This document shows positions 12,840 through 22,333 of a stretch of 64,000 nucleotides of DNA, in pieces (positions within the stretch are counted from its first letter, which is position 1; every line of letters starts with the position of its first letter). A program made the position numbers and the translations under genes. Where the stretch lies: positions 5,351,001 to 5,415,000 of the forward strand of contig NZ_FMHT01000003.1 in assembly GCF_900091585.1 (NCBI RefSeq), written 5' to 3'. Below the pieces are notes generated by a model, which saw nothing but the letters and a program-made list of their open reading frames with translations, ran no database searches and was not told the origin of the DNA. Source of the DNA: Micromonospora nigra. GTDB taxonomy: Bacteria > Actinomycetota > Actinomycetes > Mycobacteriales > Micromonosporaceae.

Positions 12840-13823
12840 GTGACCGACCGTCAATCGATCGTCTTCAACGGCGACCTCGGCAGCGGCAAGAGCACGGTGT
12901 CGGTGGAGATCGCCGAGCGGCTCGGACTGCGCCGCGTCAGCGTGGGTGACCTCTACCGGCAGATGGCGCAGGAACGGCAGATGACCGCCCTGCAGCTCAA
13001 CCTGCACGCCGAGCTCGACCAGGCCGTCGACGGGTACGTCGACCAGCTCCAGCGCGACATCGCCGCCTCCGGCGAGCGCCTGGTCATGGACTCTCGCCTG
13101 GCCTGGCACTTCTTCACCGACGCGCTCAAGGTGCACATGATCACCGAGCCCGGCGAGGCGGCCCGCCGGGTGCTGCTGCGCCCCTCGGGCCCGGCCGAGA
13201 GCTACACCTCGCTGGAGGAGGCGAAGGCCAGGCTCCGGGAGCGCAGCGAGAGCGAGCGCGGCCGGTTCATCATCCGCTACGGCGTCGACAAGGCCCGGCT
13301 GCGCAACTACGACCTCGTCTGCGACACCACCCGGGCGAACCCCGAAGAGGTGATCACGCACATCATCGACGCGTACGAGGGCCGCCTCGGCGCGGAGGTG
13401 CTGCGTGACGGCCCGCCGCTGCTGCTGCTCGATCCCGCCCGCGTCTACCCGACCGAGGACGTGGCGACCCTGCGCGGCCTGTGGGAGTCGGACTTCGTGG
13501 GCGAGGTCGCCGCCGCCGGCGACGAGGCACTGGAACCGCTGCGGATCGGCTACACCGGCGAGTACTTCTTCGTCGTCGACGGCCACCGCCGGCTGAGCGC
13601 GGCGCTGCGCAGCGGGTTCCGGCTGGTGCCGGGCCTGCTGGTCGCGGAGGTCGACGAGCCGGTGGTCGGCGGGATCAGCGCGGTCGACTACTTCGCCCGC
13701 CAGGCCAGCCCGAGCGTGATCCACGACTGGGAGGCCGCCCACGGGATCGACCTGCCGCTGCCGGCGCACACCCTGCTCGGCGGCGACGCGGTGCTGGCCG
13801 GGGAGCCCGGCGCGACGGCCTGA
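12840..13823 (+). CDS. P-loop (cytidylate-kinase-like) kinase fused to a ParB/Srx-like domain
   Basis: Residues 1 to about 195 resemble small-molecule kinases of the cytidylate kinase-like group: GDLGSGKST P-loop, VSVGDLYRQMAQE, GERLVMDSRLAWHFF, a lid-like LRERSESERGRF and a final DLVCDTT strand. Residues from about 205 carry a ParB/Srx-like core, GEYFFVVDGHRRLSAAL followed by a VPGLLVAEV strand. That fold also houses ADP-dependent serine kinases, so the second half may bind nucleotide. GTG at 12840, with AGGGG about 10 nt upstream, gives MTDRQSIVF; an earlier in-frame GTG at 12786 lacks support. It is monocistronic before def. Substrate and role are unknown to me. Confidence 0.7.
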   Translation: MTDRQSIVFNGDLGSGKSTVSVEIAERLGLRRVSVGDLYRQMAQERQMTALQLNLHAELDQAVDGYVDQLQRDIAASGERLVMDSRLAWHFFTDALKVHMITEPGEAARRVLLRPSGPAESYTSLEEAKARLRERSESERGRFIIRYGVDKARLRNYDLVCDTTRANPEEVITHIIDAYEGRLGAEVLRDGPPLLLLDPARVYPTEDVATLRGLWESDFVGEVAAAGDEALEPLRIGYTGEYFFVVDGHRRLSAALRSGFRLVPGLLVAEVDEPVVGGISAVDYFARQASPSVIHDWEAAHGIDLPLPAHTLLGGDAVLAGEPGATA

Positions 13824-13959
13824 CCCGGCGGCTGTCCTTCCGTCCCCGCCCGGCACCCCATCCACGACCGGTCCCGGGCCGGTACGCCGGCCCAGGTGTC
13901 CGGGGGCACTCCGTAGACTGGAACGGCCCAGCTCGTTTCGATCGAAGGAGCCACCCCGC

Positions 13960-14520
13960 GTGACCGTTCAGCCCATCCGTCTGTTCGGCGATCCGGTGCT
14001 GCGCACGCCGGCCGACCCGGTGGTCGACTTCGACGTCGAGCTGCGCAAGCTCGTCGCCGACCTGACCGACACGATGCGCGAGCAGAACGGTGCCGGCCTG
14101 GCCGCGCCGCAGCTCGGCGTGGGCCTGCGGGTGTTCACCTTCGACGTCGACGACGTGCTCGGCCACCTGGTGAACCCGGTGCTGGAGTTCCCCGACGAGG
14201 AGGAACAGGACGGCCCGGAGGGCTGCCTGTCCATCCCCGGGCTCTACTTCGACACCAAGCGACGGCAGAACGTGGTCGCCAAGGGGTTCAACGGCTACGG
14301 CGACCCGGTGCAGATCGTCGGCACCGGCTTGATGGCCCGCTGCGTGCAGCACGAGACCGACCACCTCGACGGGGTGCTCTTCGTCGACCGGCTCGACCCG
14401 GCCGGCCGCAAGGAGGCCATGAAGGCGATCCGCCAGGCGGAGTGGTACGACGACGCCGCCCCACCGACGGTGAAGGTGAGCCCGCACTCCGTCGGCAGTC
14501 CCTTCGGGCTGGGTGGGTGA
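13960..14520 (+). CDS. def: Peptide deformylase
   Basis: Removes the formyl group from new N-terminal methionines. All three metal/active-site motifs are intact: [18 protein letters not shown] and QHETDHLDG (two His ligands, catalytic Glu). 186 aa. GTG start with GAAGGAG at 13944-13950. A -10-like TAGACT at 13914-13919 may start the transcript. fmt starts 7 nt after the stop, forming the classic def-fmt pair. Confidence 0.95.
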   Translation: MTVQPIRLFGDPVLRTPADPVVDFDVELRKLVADLTDTMREQNGAGLAAPQLGVGLRVFTFDVDDVLGHLVNPVLEFPDEEEQDGPEGCLSIPGLYFDTKRRQNVVAKGFNGYGDPVQIVGTGLMARCVQHETDHLDGVLFVDRLDPAGRKEAMKAIRQAEWYDDAAPPTVKVSPHSVGSPFGLGG

Positions 14521-14527
14521 GCCGCCG

Positions 14528-15454
14528 GTGCGTGTGATCTTCGCCGGTACGCCGGCCGTCGCCGTCCCCGCCCTCGCGGCGGTCGCCGCCTCCCGCCACG
14601 AACTCGTGGCCGTGGTGACCCGGCCGGACGCCCCCGCCGGGCGTGGCCGGGGGCTGTCCCGCTCACCGGTCGGCGCGTGGGCCGACGAGCACGGCGTGGA
14701 GGTGCTCACCCCCGCCCGCCCTCGGGAGCCGGAGTTCCTCGACCGGCTGCGCGAGCTGGCCCCCGACTGTGTGCCCGTGGTCGCGTACGGGGCGCTGGTG
14801 CCGCCGGTCGCCCTGGCGATCCCCCGGCACGGCTGGATCAACCTGCACTTCTCGCTGCTGCCCGCCTGGCGGGGTGCCGCGCCCGTGCAGCATGCGGTGC
14901 TGCACGGCGACGAGCTCACCGGGGCCAGCGTCTTCCAGCTGGAGGAGGGCCTGGACACCGGGCCCGTGTACGGCACCCTGACCGACGCGATCCGTCCCAC
15001 CGACACCTCCGGAGACCTGCTGGACCGGCTGGCCGACTCGGGGGCCGGGCTGCTGGTGGCGGTCCTCGACGCGATCGAGGCCGGCACCGCCCGGGCCGAG
15101 CCGCAGCCCGCCGACGGGGTGTCCCTCGCGCCGAAGCTGACCGTGGACGACGCCCGGGTGCGCTGGAGCGAACCCGCCTTCGCGGTGGACCGCCGGGTCC
15201 GGGCCTGCACCCCGGCTCCCGGTGCCTGGACGACCTTCCGGGGCGACCGGGTCAAGCTCGGCCCGCTGACCCCCGTCGACGACGACGCCGGCCTCAAGCC
15301 CGGCGAGCTGCGGGTCGAGAAGGCGCAGGTGCTGGCCGGAACGGCCACCGGTCCGGTCCGGCTCGGCGAGGTGCGCGCCGCCGGCAAGAAGGCGATGCCG
15401 GCGACCGACTGGGCGCGGGGCGTCCGCGTCGCGGGCGGGGAGCAGTTCGCGTGA
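14528..15454 (+). CDS. fmt: Methionyl-tRNA formyltransferase
   Basis: Formylates initiator Met-tRNA using 10-formyl-THF. The N-terminal catalytic domain shows [15 protein letters not shown] and the signature [17 protein letters not shown], and the C-terminal OB-like tRNA-binding domain begins near residue 205. GTG at 14528 gives the standard MRVIFAGTP start; an earlier in-frame GTG at 14513 overlaps def and adds five non-conserved residues. 308 aa. The stop overlaps the rsmB start (GTGA). Confidence 0.94.
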   Translation: MRVIFAGTPAVAVPALAAVAASRHELVAVVTRPDAPAGRGRGLSRSPVGAWADEHGVEVLTPARPREPEFLDRLRELAPDCVPVVAYGALVPPVALAIPRHGWINLHFSLLPAWRGAAPVQHAVLHGDELTGASVFQLEEGLDTGPVYGTLTDAIRPTDTSGDLLDRLADSGAGLLVAVLDAIEAGTARAEPQPADGVSLAPKLTVDDARVRWSEPAFAVDRRVRACTPAPGAWTTFRGDRVKLGPLTPVDDDAGLKPGELRVEKAQVLAGTATGPVRLGEVRAAGKKAMPATDWARGVRVAGGEQFA

Positions 15455-17010
15455 CGGGCCGCGACGACAGGCCCGCCGGTGGTGTGCGCGGCGAACGGCC
15501 CGTCGGGGAGCGTCACGGATTCCGACCCGCCGACGCGTCGTCAGCCGGGCGTCCGGGTGGCCGACCCGCCGGGGGCGACCGGTTCGGCCGGGGCGAGCGG
15601 CCCACGGGCGACCGGCGCGGCGAGCGTACGCCCCGGGGCGGCCCGCGGCGCCCCGCCGTCGACCTGCCCCGGTACGCGGCGTACCAGGCGGTCGCGGCGG
15701 TGCACCGCGACGACGCGTACGCCAACCTGGTGCTCCCGTCGATCCTGCGGGAGGAGGGACTGGTCGGTCGGGACGCGGCGTTCGCCACCGAGCTGACCTA
15801 CGGCACCCTGCGTCATCTGGGCACCCTCGACGCGATCCTGACCGCTGCCGCCGGGCGCGACGTGCAACGCATCGACCCGCCGGTACGCGACGCGTTGCGG
15901 ATCGGGGCCTACCAGCTGCTGCACACGCGGGTGCCCGCGCACGCGGCGGTCTCCTCGACGGTCGACCTGGTGCGAACCGTGGGGCCGGGCGCGACCGGCT
16001 TCGCCAACGCGGTGCTGCGCGAGGTGGCCGGCCGGGACTCCGAGGCCTGGGTGGCGCACCTCGCCCCGCCGATGGAGACCGACCCGACGGGGCACCTGGC
16101 CCTGGCGTACAGCCATCCGCAGTGGATCGTCCGGTCGTTCACCGAGGCGCTCGGCGGTGACCTGGGCGAGACCACCCGCCTGCTGATCGAGAACAACGAG
16201 CGCCCCCCGGTGCACCTGTGCGCCCGACCGGGGCTGGCCGATGCCGTGGAGCTGGCCGACGAGGTCGGTGGCGTACCCGGGGCGTTCTCGCCGTACGCCG
16301 TCTACCTGGCCGGGGGTGCGCCCGGTGACCTCCCGGCCCTGGCCGAGGGCCGCGCCCACGTGCAGGACGAGGGTTCCCAACTCGTCGCCGACGCGCTCGC
16401 CGCGGCCCCCGTCGAGGGTCCGGACGGGAGCTGGCTCGACCTGTGTGCGGGGCCCGGCGGCAAGTCCGGTCTGCTCGGTGCTCTCGCCGCGCGGCGCGGC
16501 GCCCGGCTGACCGCCGTCGAGGTGGCCGAGCACCGGGCCCGCCTGGTGGAGCAGGCCACCCGGGGGCTGCCGGTGACCGTGCTGAACACCGACGGCCGCA
16601 GTGTCGGCCGGGATCCGTCGCTGCCGGAGGCGCACTTCGACCGGGTGCTGGTCGACGCCCCGTGCACCGGTCTGGGTTCGCTGCGGCGCAGGCCCGAGTC
16701 GCGTTGGCGGCGGCAGCCGTCGGATCTGCCGCCACTGACCCGGTTGCAGCGCGAACTGCTCGCCGCCGCGTTGCGGGCGGTCCGCCCGGGTGGTGTCGTG
16801 GCCTACGTGACGTGCTCGCCACACACGGTGGAGACCCATGTGACGGTGACCGAGGCGGCCCGCCGCTGCGGGGTGCCGGTGGACTTCGTCGACGCCCGCC
16901 CGCTGCTGCCGGCGGGTATGCCGGGGCTGGGTGACGGGCCGACGGTGCAGTTGTGGCCGCACCGGCACGGCACCGACGCGATGTTCCTGGCGGTCCTGCG
17001 CCGAACCTGA
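15451..17010 (+). CDS. rsmB: 16S rRNA (cytosine-967-C5)-methyltransferase
   Basis: SAM-dependent RNA m5C methyltransferase of the Sun/NOL1 family. The 519-aa protein has an Arg/Gly-rich low-complexity extension (about residues 1-70). A NusB-like RNA-binding domain follows ([24 protein letters not shown] onward), then the Rossmann methyltransferase with [11 protein letters not shown] (SAM site), the catalytic-Cys motif DAPCTGLGS and a second Cys motif [14 protein letters not shown] at 15451 shares its bases with the fmt stop (GTGA), implying translational coupling. The def-fmt-rsmB order is typical of bacteria. Confidence 0.93.
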   Translation: MTGRDDRPAGGVRGERPVGERHGFRPADASSAGRPGGRPAGGDRFGRGERPTGDRRGERTPRGGPRRPAVDLPRYAAYQAVAAVHRDDAYANLVLPSILREEGLVGRDAAFATELTYGTLRHLGTLDAILTAAAGRDVQRIDPPVRDALRIGAYQLLHTRVPAHAAVSSTVDLVRTVGPGATGFANAVLREVAGRDSEAWVAHLAPPMETDPTGHLALAYSHPQWIVRSFTEALGGDLGETTRLLIENNERPPVHLCARPGLADAVELADEVGGVPGAFSPYAVYLAGGAPGDLPALAEGRAHVQDEGSQLVADALAAAPVEGPDGSWLDLCAGPGGKSGLLGALAARRGARLTAVEVAEHRARLVEQATRGLPVTVLNTDGRSVGRDPSLPEAHFDRVLVDAPCTGLGSLRRRPESRWRRQPSDLPPLTRLQRELLAAALRAVRPGGVVAYVTCSPHTVETHVTVTEAARRCGVPVDFVDARPLLPAGMPGLGDGPTVQLWPHRHGTDAMFLAVLRRT

Positions 17011-17016
17011 GTCGAC

Positions 17017-17047
17017 GTGCGGTGCGGGCCGCCGGCCCGCACCGCAC
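17017..17047. terminator. Bidirectional hairpin terminator between rsmB and the reverse lipoprotein gene
   Basis: A 14-bp perfect stem, GTGCGGTGCGGGCC (17017-17030) and its complement (17034-17047), with loop GCC, extendable through GAC/GTC. It lies between two convergent genes, where a shared terminator is expected. Confidence 0.75.
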
Positions 17048-17095
17048 ACGTCGTCGGCCGTCGTCCCGAGGGCCGGTAGCCGATCGGAGCGGAAG

Positions 17096-17995
17096 TCAGC
17101 GGTAGTTGATCGGCAGGCCCCTGGTGCCGGCGCCCTTCACCGACCGGGTGAGGTTCTTGCCGCTGAGCCACAGGAAGCACTGCACGCCGCGGTTGCCGCT
17201 GCTCCACTCCCGCTCGAAGGGGTGGTAGTAGATGGTGCCGGCGCGGTACCGGATGTTGCCGTCGTCGGGCACCTTCGCGTAGCGGGCGATCACCTTCAGG
17301 CAGGCCTTGTGGGTCCGCTCGCCGGCCTTGCGGAACGCCGCGTAGCTGGTGTCGGGGGCCTGCCACACGCCGACGAACTCGGCGGTGTGCTTCTTCGTGC
17401 AGGAGACGGCGACCATCTCCGTGATGTCGCTCGCCTTCAGCTTCGGGTTGAAGCAGCGGTGCCGCAGCGGTGAGTCGCCGGTCAACGCGCCCTTCAGGCT
17501 GGCGGTGCGCAGCACCACCCCCGACTCGTCGAAGGCGCGTAGTTCCGAGGCGTCGCAGCGGAACCAGCGCGAGCCGCCCGTCCAGGCGTCGGGGGAGGGG
17601 AACACCACGGCCAGGCCGATGCGGCCGGTACGCCAGTCCGCGCCCAGGGCCCTGCCGGCCTCCCGGTCGCATTCGGCACGCGCGGCGCGCATGGCCTTCG
17701 AGTCGACCGCCGGGGGAGTGCCGCCGGCGGCGTGCGCGTCACTGAGGGTGCCGACGTGCAGGGTCTCCACCCGGTGGCTGCTGTCGCAGCCGACCGGCGT
17801 GTACGCGCTGAGGTAGCCGACCTCCTGGGCGTGCGAGTGGCAGACCCCGGCCTCCGGTACGAAGGCCACGGGCGTGCCGATCGCCGTCCAGTCGTCGACC
17901 AGGTCACCGTCGGTGCCGGTGGGCGTCGTCGAGCAGCCGGTCGCTGCCAGTGCCGCCACCGCGCCCAGCGCGAGACCCCTCAACCAGCGTCGCAT
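17096..17995 (-). CDS. Septum-formation-family lipoprotein, copy 1
   Basis: A 299-aa exported lipoprotein: MRRWLRGLALGAVAALAATGC is a short signal with a lipobox-like ATGC at residues 18-21. The mature part contains the Cys-rich pattern of actinobacterial Septum_form-domain proteins (GVCHSHAQEV, GCDSSHRVETLHVG, RWFRCD, VSCTKKHTAEFVGV, GVQCFLW), probably disulfide-bonded outside the membrane. ATG at 17995 was chosen because it begins the signal peptide; longer in-frame sequence upstream is not signal-like. Tandem paralogue of the next gene. Role in septation is by family name only. Confidence 0.85.
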   Translation of the reverse strand: MRRWLRGLALGAVAALAATGCSTTPTGTDGDLVDDWTAIGTPVAFVPEAGVCHSHAQEVGYLSAYTPVGCDSSHRVETLHVGTLSDAHAAGGTPPAVDSKAMRAARAECDREAGRALGADWRTGRIGLAVVFPSPDAWTGGSRWFRCDASELRAFDESGVVLRTASLKGALTGDSPLRHRCFNPKLKASDITEMVAVSCTKKHTAEFVGVWQAPDTSYAAFRKAGERTHKACLKVIARYAKVPDDGNIRYRAGTIYYHPFEREWSSGNRGVQCFLWLSGKNLTRSVKGAGTRGLPINYR

Positions 17996-18076
17996 CCTCG
18001 TCGACCTCCCGTGGTCGGGCCGCACCGCCCCCGCCGGTCGATGTGTGCCACGGAGCGGCAGCATACGGCACGGGGC

Positions 18077-18964
18077 TCAGGTGATGGGCAGTCCCTTCGG
18101 CCCCACGCCCCGCACGGAGCGGGTCAGCTTGCGGTCGTCACTCCACAGGAAGCACCGGACCCCACGGTCGCCCTCCTCCCATTCGCGCTGCGACGGGGGG
18201 TAGAAGATGGACCCGGCACGGTAGGGCAGTTCACGGTTGTCCGGCACATCGGCGAACGCGGCGATCAGCGTCATGCACCGCCGGTGGGCCTGCGCCGCGG
18301 AGCGGGTGAACTCCTCCCAGCTCATGTCCCGTTCGAGGTAGACGCCCACGAACTCGGCGCGGTGCGGCTCGGTGCACAGCACCGGGGCCATGTAGTTGAG
18401 GTTCTCGCCGATCAGTTTCGGATCGAAGCAGCGGTGCAGCAGTGGCGAGTCGCCGATCATCGCCCCGCGCAGGCTGCCGGTGCGGTTGACCGGGCGGGTG
18501 TTGTCGATGCTGTCGGTCTCGCTCAGGTCGCAGCGGAACCATCGGGCCCCACCCTTCCAGGCGGGCCCGGACGGCAGGGCGATGGTCAGCGTCAGCCGGG
18601 CGGTGTGCCAGTCGCCGCCGAGCAGCAGGCGGGCCCGTTGGTCGCACTCGGCGCGGGCGCCGCGCAGCGTCGGGGTGCCCGGCTCGGGGCGGGGGCCCGC
18701 CGCCTCGGGGCCGGTGAAGAAGCCCACGTGCACCGTCTCGGCGAGATGACTGCGGGCGCAGTCGACCGTCTCGTACGTCGCCGCCTGCACGACGGCGGTG
18801 GTCCGCGGCAGGCAGACGTCGGTGACGGGGACGAACATCTGCGGTGCGGCCAGTGCCGGCCAGTCGTCGACCAGGTCGCCGTCGGCGCCGCCGGGCCGGA
18901 CACAGGCGGTCAGCAGGAGCGTCGCCGTGCCGGCCAGTGCCAACGCCGTGAGCCACCGTCGCAT
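18077..18964 (-). CDS. Septum-formation-family lipoprotein, copy 2
   Basis: A 295-aa paralogue of the neighbouring lipoprotein, colinear over the whole length: the signal MRRWLTALALAGTATLLLTAC with lipobox LTAC, DGDLVDDWPAL near the N-terminus, the shared HRCFDPKL and GVRCFLWSDDRKLTRSVRGVGPKGLPI at the end. ATG at 18964 is preceded by GGAGAGGG. It is transcribed first and copy 1 follows after about 80 bases, so the two probably form a transcription unit created by gene duplication. The 257-base gap to rpe must hold divergent promoters. Confidence 0.85.
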   Translation of the reverse strand: MRRWLTALALAGTATLLLTACVRPGGADGDLVDDWPALAAPQMFVPVTDVCLPRTTAVVQAATYETVDCARSHLAETVHVGFFTGPEAAGPRPEPGTPTLRGARAECDQRARLLLGGDWHTARLTLTIALPSGPAWKGGARWFRCDLSETDSIDNTRPVNRTGSLRGAMIGDSPLLHRCFDPKLIGENLNYMAPVLCTEPHRAEFVGVYLERDMSWEEFTRSAAQAHRRCMTLIAAFADVPDNRELPYRAGSIFYPPSQREWEEGDRGVRCFLWSDDRKLTRSVRGVGPKGLPIT

Positions 18965-19209
18965 CGTCCGCCCTCTCCGGAGCTGACGGCCCCCGGTCGT
19001 CGCGGACCGCGCGACGTACCCGCCCTGGGGCCTGCTACCTCCGTCACCGTCCCCGATGGAGTCTTGTCGGGTTTCGGGCGTTCGGCCAGTCGCAGATGCC
19101 TCATCGCCGGAATTCCCGTTCAAGACGGCTCATTCTGCACCACTGGTCACCGCCGGGTCACGGGGCGTCCCAGATGGTGCCGGCTGCCGGCGGTGGGTGA
19201 CCACGTTCG

Positions 19210-19215
19210 TACACT
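19210..19215 (+). promoter_or_regulatory. -10 box of a probable leaderless rpe transcript
   Basis: TACACT ends 6 nt before the rpe GTG at 19222, so transcription should begin at or next to the start codon. There is no Shine-Dalgarno upstream, which agrees with a leaderless message. No clear -35. Confidence 0.5.
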
Positions 19216-19221
19216 GGCCCG

Positions 19222-19902
19222 GTGACCGTACCGCCGCTGATCGTCGCGCCGAGCATCCTCGCCGCCGACTTCGCCCGCCTCGCCGAAGAGGTCCGTGCCG
19301 TCGAGGACGCCGCGGACTGGCTGCACGTGGACGTGATGGACAACCACTTCGTGCCGAACCTGACCATCGGCCTGCCGGTGGTGCAGAGCCTGCGTGCCGC
19401 GACCCGGCTGCCGTTCGACGTGCACCTGATGATCGACGACCCGCGGCGCTGGGCTCCGGGGTACGCCGACGCCGGGGCGTACAACGTCACGTTCCACGCC
19501 GAGGCGTGCGACGACCCGGTGGCCCTGGCCAAGGACCTGCGGGCGGCCGGCGCGAAGGCGGGGCTGGCCATCGACCGGGACACGCCGATCGAGCCGTACC
19601 TGGACCTGCTGCCCAGCTTCGACACGCTGCTGGTCATGACGATCAAGGCCGGGTTCGGTGGGCAGCGCTTCATCCCGCAGTTGCTGGACAAGGTCCGCGC
19701 CGCCCGCCGGCACGCCGACGCCGGCCACCTCGAACTGCGCATCGAGGTCGACGGCGGCATCGCGGCCGACACGATCGCCCAGGCCGCCGAGGCGGGCGCC
19801 GACGCGTTCGTCGCCGGCACCGCCGTCTACGGTGCCGACGACCCCGCCGAGGCCGTGCGCAAGCTGCGGGCGCTCGCGGAACGTGCGGCCGGCGGGGCCT
19901 GA
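19222..19902 (+). CDS. rpe: Ribulose-phosphate 3-epimerase
   Basis: Interconverts ribulose 5-phosphate and xylulose 5-phosphate, so it supplies the ribulose 5-phosphate that RibBA downstream uses as carbon source. The 226-aa TIM barrel shows [34 protein letters not shown], the catalytic [12 protein letters not shown] and IEVDGGI. GTG start, probably leaderless. The response regulator starts one base after the stop. Confidence 0.95.
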   Translation: MTVPPLIVAPSILAADFARLAEEVRAVEDAADWLHVDVMDNHFVPNLTIGLPVVQSLRAATRLPFDVHLMIDDPRRWAPGYADAGAYNVTFHAEACDDPVALAKDLRAAGAKAGLAIDRDTPIEPYLDLLPSFDTLLVMTIKAGFGGQRFIPQLLDKVRAARRHADAGHLELRIEVDGGIAADTIAQAAEAGADAFVAGTAVYGADDPAEAVRKLRALAERAAGGA

Positions 19903-19903
19903 G

Positions 19904-20884
19904 GTGGAGTCGGCCGACGACCGCAAGGACGTCATCCTGGTCGTCGACGACGACCGGGACATCGCCCGGTTCGTCGAGTTCAACCTGCGCCTGCACGGCT
20001 TCGACGTGGTCATCGCCGGCGACGGGCAGGAGGCGCTGGACCTCATCGAGCGGCAGCGGCCGGATCTGGCGGTCGTGGACCTGATGATGCCGCGGGTCGA
20101 CGGCATGGAACTGACCCGACGGCTGCGCGCCGACCCGATGACCGCGGCTCTGCCGGTGATCATGCTGACGGCCAAGGGAATGACGGTCGACAAGGTGCAC
20201 GGCCTCAGCGCCGGCGCGGACGACTACCTGGTCAAGCCCTTCGACACCGCCGAACTGGTGGCCCGGGTCAGCTCCACGCTGCGCCGCAACAAGGAGTTCC
20301 GCGAGGTCTCCCCGCTGACCGGCCTGCCCGGCAACAGCCGGATCCGGCGGGAGATCGCCGACCGGGTCCGCAGCGGCTCGGACTACGCGGTCGGCTACAT
20401 CGACATCGACCGGTTCAAGAGCGTCAACGACCGGTACGGTTTCGTCCGCGGCGACGACTACATCTCCGCCCTGGCGCGCAGTCTGCACCGGGCGGTGGTC
20501 TCGGTGGGGCTGCCGCCGGCGTTCCTCGGCCACGTCGGCGGCGACGACTTCGTCTTCGTCTGCACCCCCGACCAGGTGCTCCCGCTGACCTCCCGGGTGT
20601 CGGCCGACTTCGAGAAGGCCGCCGACGCGCTGTACGACCCGGTCGACCGGGAACGCGGCTACGTCGAGTTGAAGGACCGCCGGGGCAACATCCGTCGCGC
20701 GGCCCTGGTCACGCTGTCCATCGGGGTGGCCGTGTCGAACACCGACAAGCGCATCGCCGATCCGCTGGACGCGATGACGGTCGCCTCCGAGATGAAGACG
20801 GTGGCCAAGAGCCAGCCCGGCTCGTACGTGGCCGTCGATCGGCGGCGCGGTGTCGGTGATCCACATCACCGACATGTGAAGTAG
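19904..20884 (+). CDS. Response regulator with GGDEF-like output domain
   Basis: 326 aa. Residues about 7-125 form a CheY-like receiver: VILVVDDDRD acidic pocket, phospho-acceptor Asp in LAVVDLMMPRVDG, the Thr in IMLTAKG and the Lys in YLVKPFD. Residues about 135-315 resemble a diguanylate cyclase domain (LTGLPGNSRIRREI, GYIDIDRFKSVNDRYGFVRGDDY), but the active-site signature reads GGDDF instead of GG(D/E)EF, so cyclase activity is uncertain. GTG at 19904 is placed by its position just after the rpe stop; the ribosome binding site is poor. No histidine kinase is adjacent. Ligand, partner and targets cannot be told from sequence. Confidence 0.82.
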   Translation: MESADDRKDVILVVDDDRDIARFVEFNLRLHGFDVVIAGDGQEALDLIERQRPDLAVVDLMMPRVDGMELTRRLRADPMTAALPVIMLTAKGMTVDKVHGLSAGADDYLVKPFDTAELVARVSSTLRRNKEFREVSPLTGLPGNSRIRREIADRVRSGSDYAVGYIDIDRFKSVNDRYGFVRGDDYISALARSLHRAVVSVGLPPAFLGHVGGDDFVFVCTPDQVLPLTSRVSADFEKAADALYDPVDRERGYVELKDRRGNIRRAALVTLSIGVAVSNTDKRIADPLDAMTVASEMKTVAKSQPGSYVAVDRRRGVGDPHHRHVK

Positions 20885-20942
20885 CCCGTTCGGAAGATGA
20901 AACGCCGCTGCGATCGTGCAAGACTTCGGGTAGTACCCACCA

Positions 20943-21112
20943 CGCGCTGGCGGGACTCGGTGTAATTCCGAACCGGCGGTGATCCACGGTCCGACCGTGG
21001 TAAGCCCGCGACCCGGGAGCGGTTCGTCCGCCCGGTGGACCTGGTGAAACTCCGGGGCCGACGGTTGGGGCGGGCCTACCCGCCCCAGACAGTCCGGATG
21101 GGAGACAGCGCG
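20943..21112 (+). promoter_or_regulatory. FMN riboswitch (RFN element)
   Basis: Senses flavin mononucleotide and shuts off riboflavin genes. The outer helix P1 is CGCGCTG (20943-20949) with CAGCGCG (21106-21112). Between them lie the conserved blocks GGTGTAATTCCGAACCGGCG, AAGCCCGCGA, CTGGTGAAACTCCGG, CCGACGGT and CCAGACAGTCCGGATGGGAG. A -10-like TAGTAC at 20931-20936 would start transcription at its 5' end. The roughly 160 nt from its 3' end to ribD hold a GC-rich hairpin (CGGGG, loop CGG, CCCCG near 21165) but no U-tract, suggesting translational rather than transcriptional control. Confidence 0.95.
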
Positions 21113-21275
21113 CGGGACGGACGGGCCGTGCCCAGGCCGCTGACCCCAGCGTGCCCACGCCCGCCGGGGCGGCCCCGCCGTACCCGGATCTCCGCCGCCG
21201 CGTGTCCGCGGCCCCTATGGCCGACGACTCCCACCGCCCGCGCGCCGGCCGGCGAGCGAGAGGGCAGGGCAGGGC

Positions 21276-22331
21276 ATGGTCTCCGTCGACGAGGCGATGC
21301 GGCGCGCGATCGACGTCGCCGCGCGGGGACTCGGCACGACCAGCCCCAATCCCGTCGTGGGCTGCGTGCTGCTCGACGCCGACGGCGAGGTGGTCGGTGA
21401 GGGTTTCCACGCCTACGCCGGTGGCCCGCACGCCGAGATCGTCGCCCTCGCGCAGGCCGGCCGTCGGGCCAGGGGCGGCACCGCCGTGGTCACCCTGGAA
21501 CCCTGCGACCACACCGGGCGCACCGGCCCCTGCAGCAGCGCGCTGGTCCACGCCGGGGTGGCCCGGGTGGTCATCGCCGTGCCGGATCCCAACCCCGTCG
21601 CCTCCGGCGGTGCCGCCACCCTGCGCGCCGCCGGGATCCAGGTCGAACTGGGGGTACGCGCCGCCGAGGCGGAGGCCGGCAACGTGGCCTGGCTCACCGC
21701 CACGCGGCGGGGCTGGCCGTACGTCATCTGGAAGTACGCCGCCACCCTCGACGGCCGGTCCGCCGCGGCCGACGGCACCAGCATGTGGATCACCTCCGAG
21801 GCGGCCCGGATGGACGTGCACGCCCTGCGCGGCACCGTCGACGCCGTGGTCGCCGGGGTGGGCACCGTGCTCACCGACAACCCCCGGCTCACCGCCCGGA
21901 ACCTGCGCGACGGCACCCTGGCCATCCGGCAGCCGCTGCGGGTGGTGGTCGACTCGGCCGGGCGTACCCCCGCCGACGCCCGGGTCCGCGACGCCGCCGC
22001 CCCCACCTGGATCGCCACCGCCGCGCAGGTCGGTGCCGGGCCCGACGGCAGGGTGGACCTGCCGGCGCTGCTCGCCGCCCTGCACGACCGGGGCGTGCGG
22101 GCGGTCCTGCTGGAGGGCGGGCCCCGCCTGGCCGGGGCGTTCCTCGCCGCCGGCCTGGTCGACCGGGTCGTCGGCTACGTCGCGCCCCGGCTGCTCGGTG
22201 CCGGTCCGACCGCCCTGGTCGACGCCGGGGTGAGCACCATCGCCCAGGCCATCGACCTGGAGATCACCGACGTTACGCAGGTCGGCCCCGACCTGCGGAT
22301 CACCGCGCTGCCCCGGAAGAGGGAGGGCTAG
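21276..22331 (+). CDS. ribD: Bifunctional riboflavin deaminase/reductase
   Basis: Deaminates the GTP-derived pyrimidine, then reduces its ribose. The N-terminal zinc deaminase domain shows HAEIVAL and TLEPCDHTGRTGPC, and the C-terminal reductase domain runs from about residue 145 (YVIWKYAATLDGRSAA, later LLEGGPRLAGAF). 351 aa. ATG start with GAGAGGGCAGGG upstream. First gene after the FMN riboswitch; ribE follows 2 nt after the stop. Confidence 0.95.
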   Translation: MVSVDEAMRRAIDVAARGLGTTSPNPVVGCVLLDADGEVVGEGFHAYAGGPHAEIVALAQAGRRARGGTAVVTLEPCDHTGRTGPCSSALVHAGVARVVIAVPDPNPVASGGAATLRAAGIQVELGVRAAEAEAGNVAWLTATRRGWPYVIWKYAATLDGRSAAADGTSMWITSEAARMDVHALRGTVDAVVAGVGTVLTDNPRLTARNLRDGTLAIRQPLRVVVDSAGRTPADARVRDAAAPTWIATAAQVGAGPDGRVDLPALLAALHDRGVRAVLLEGGPRLAGAFLAAGLVDRVVGYVAPRLLGAGPTALVDAGVSTIAQAIDLEITDVTQVGPDLRITALPRKREG

Positions 22332-22333
22332 GC

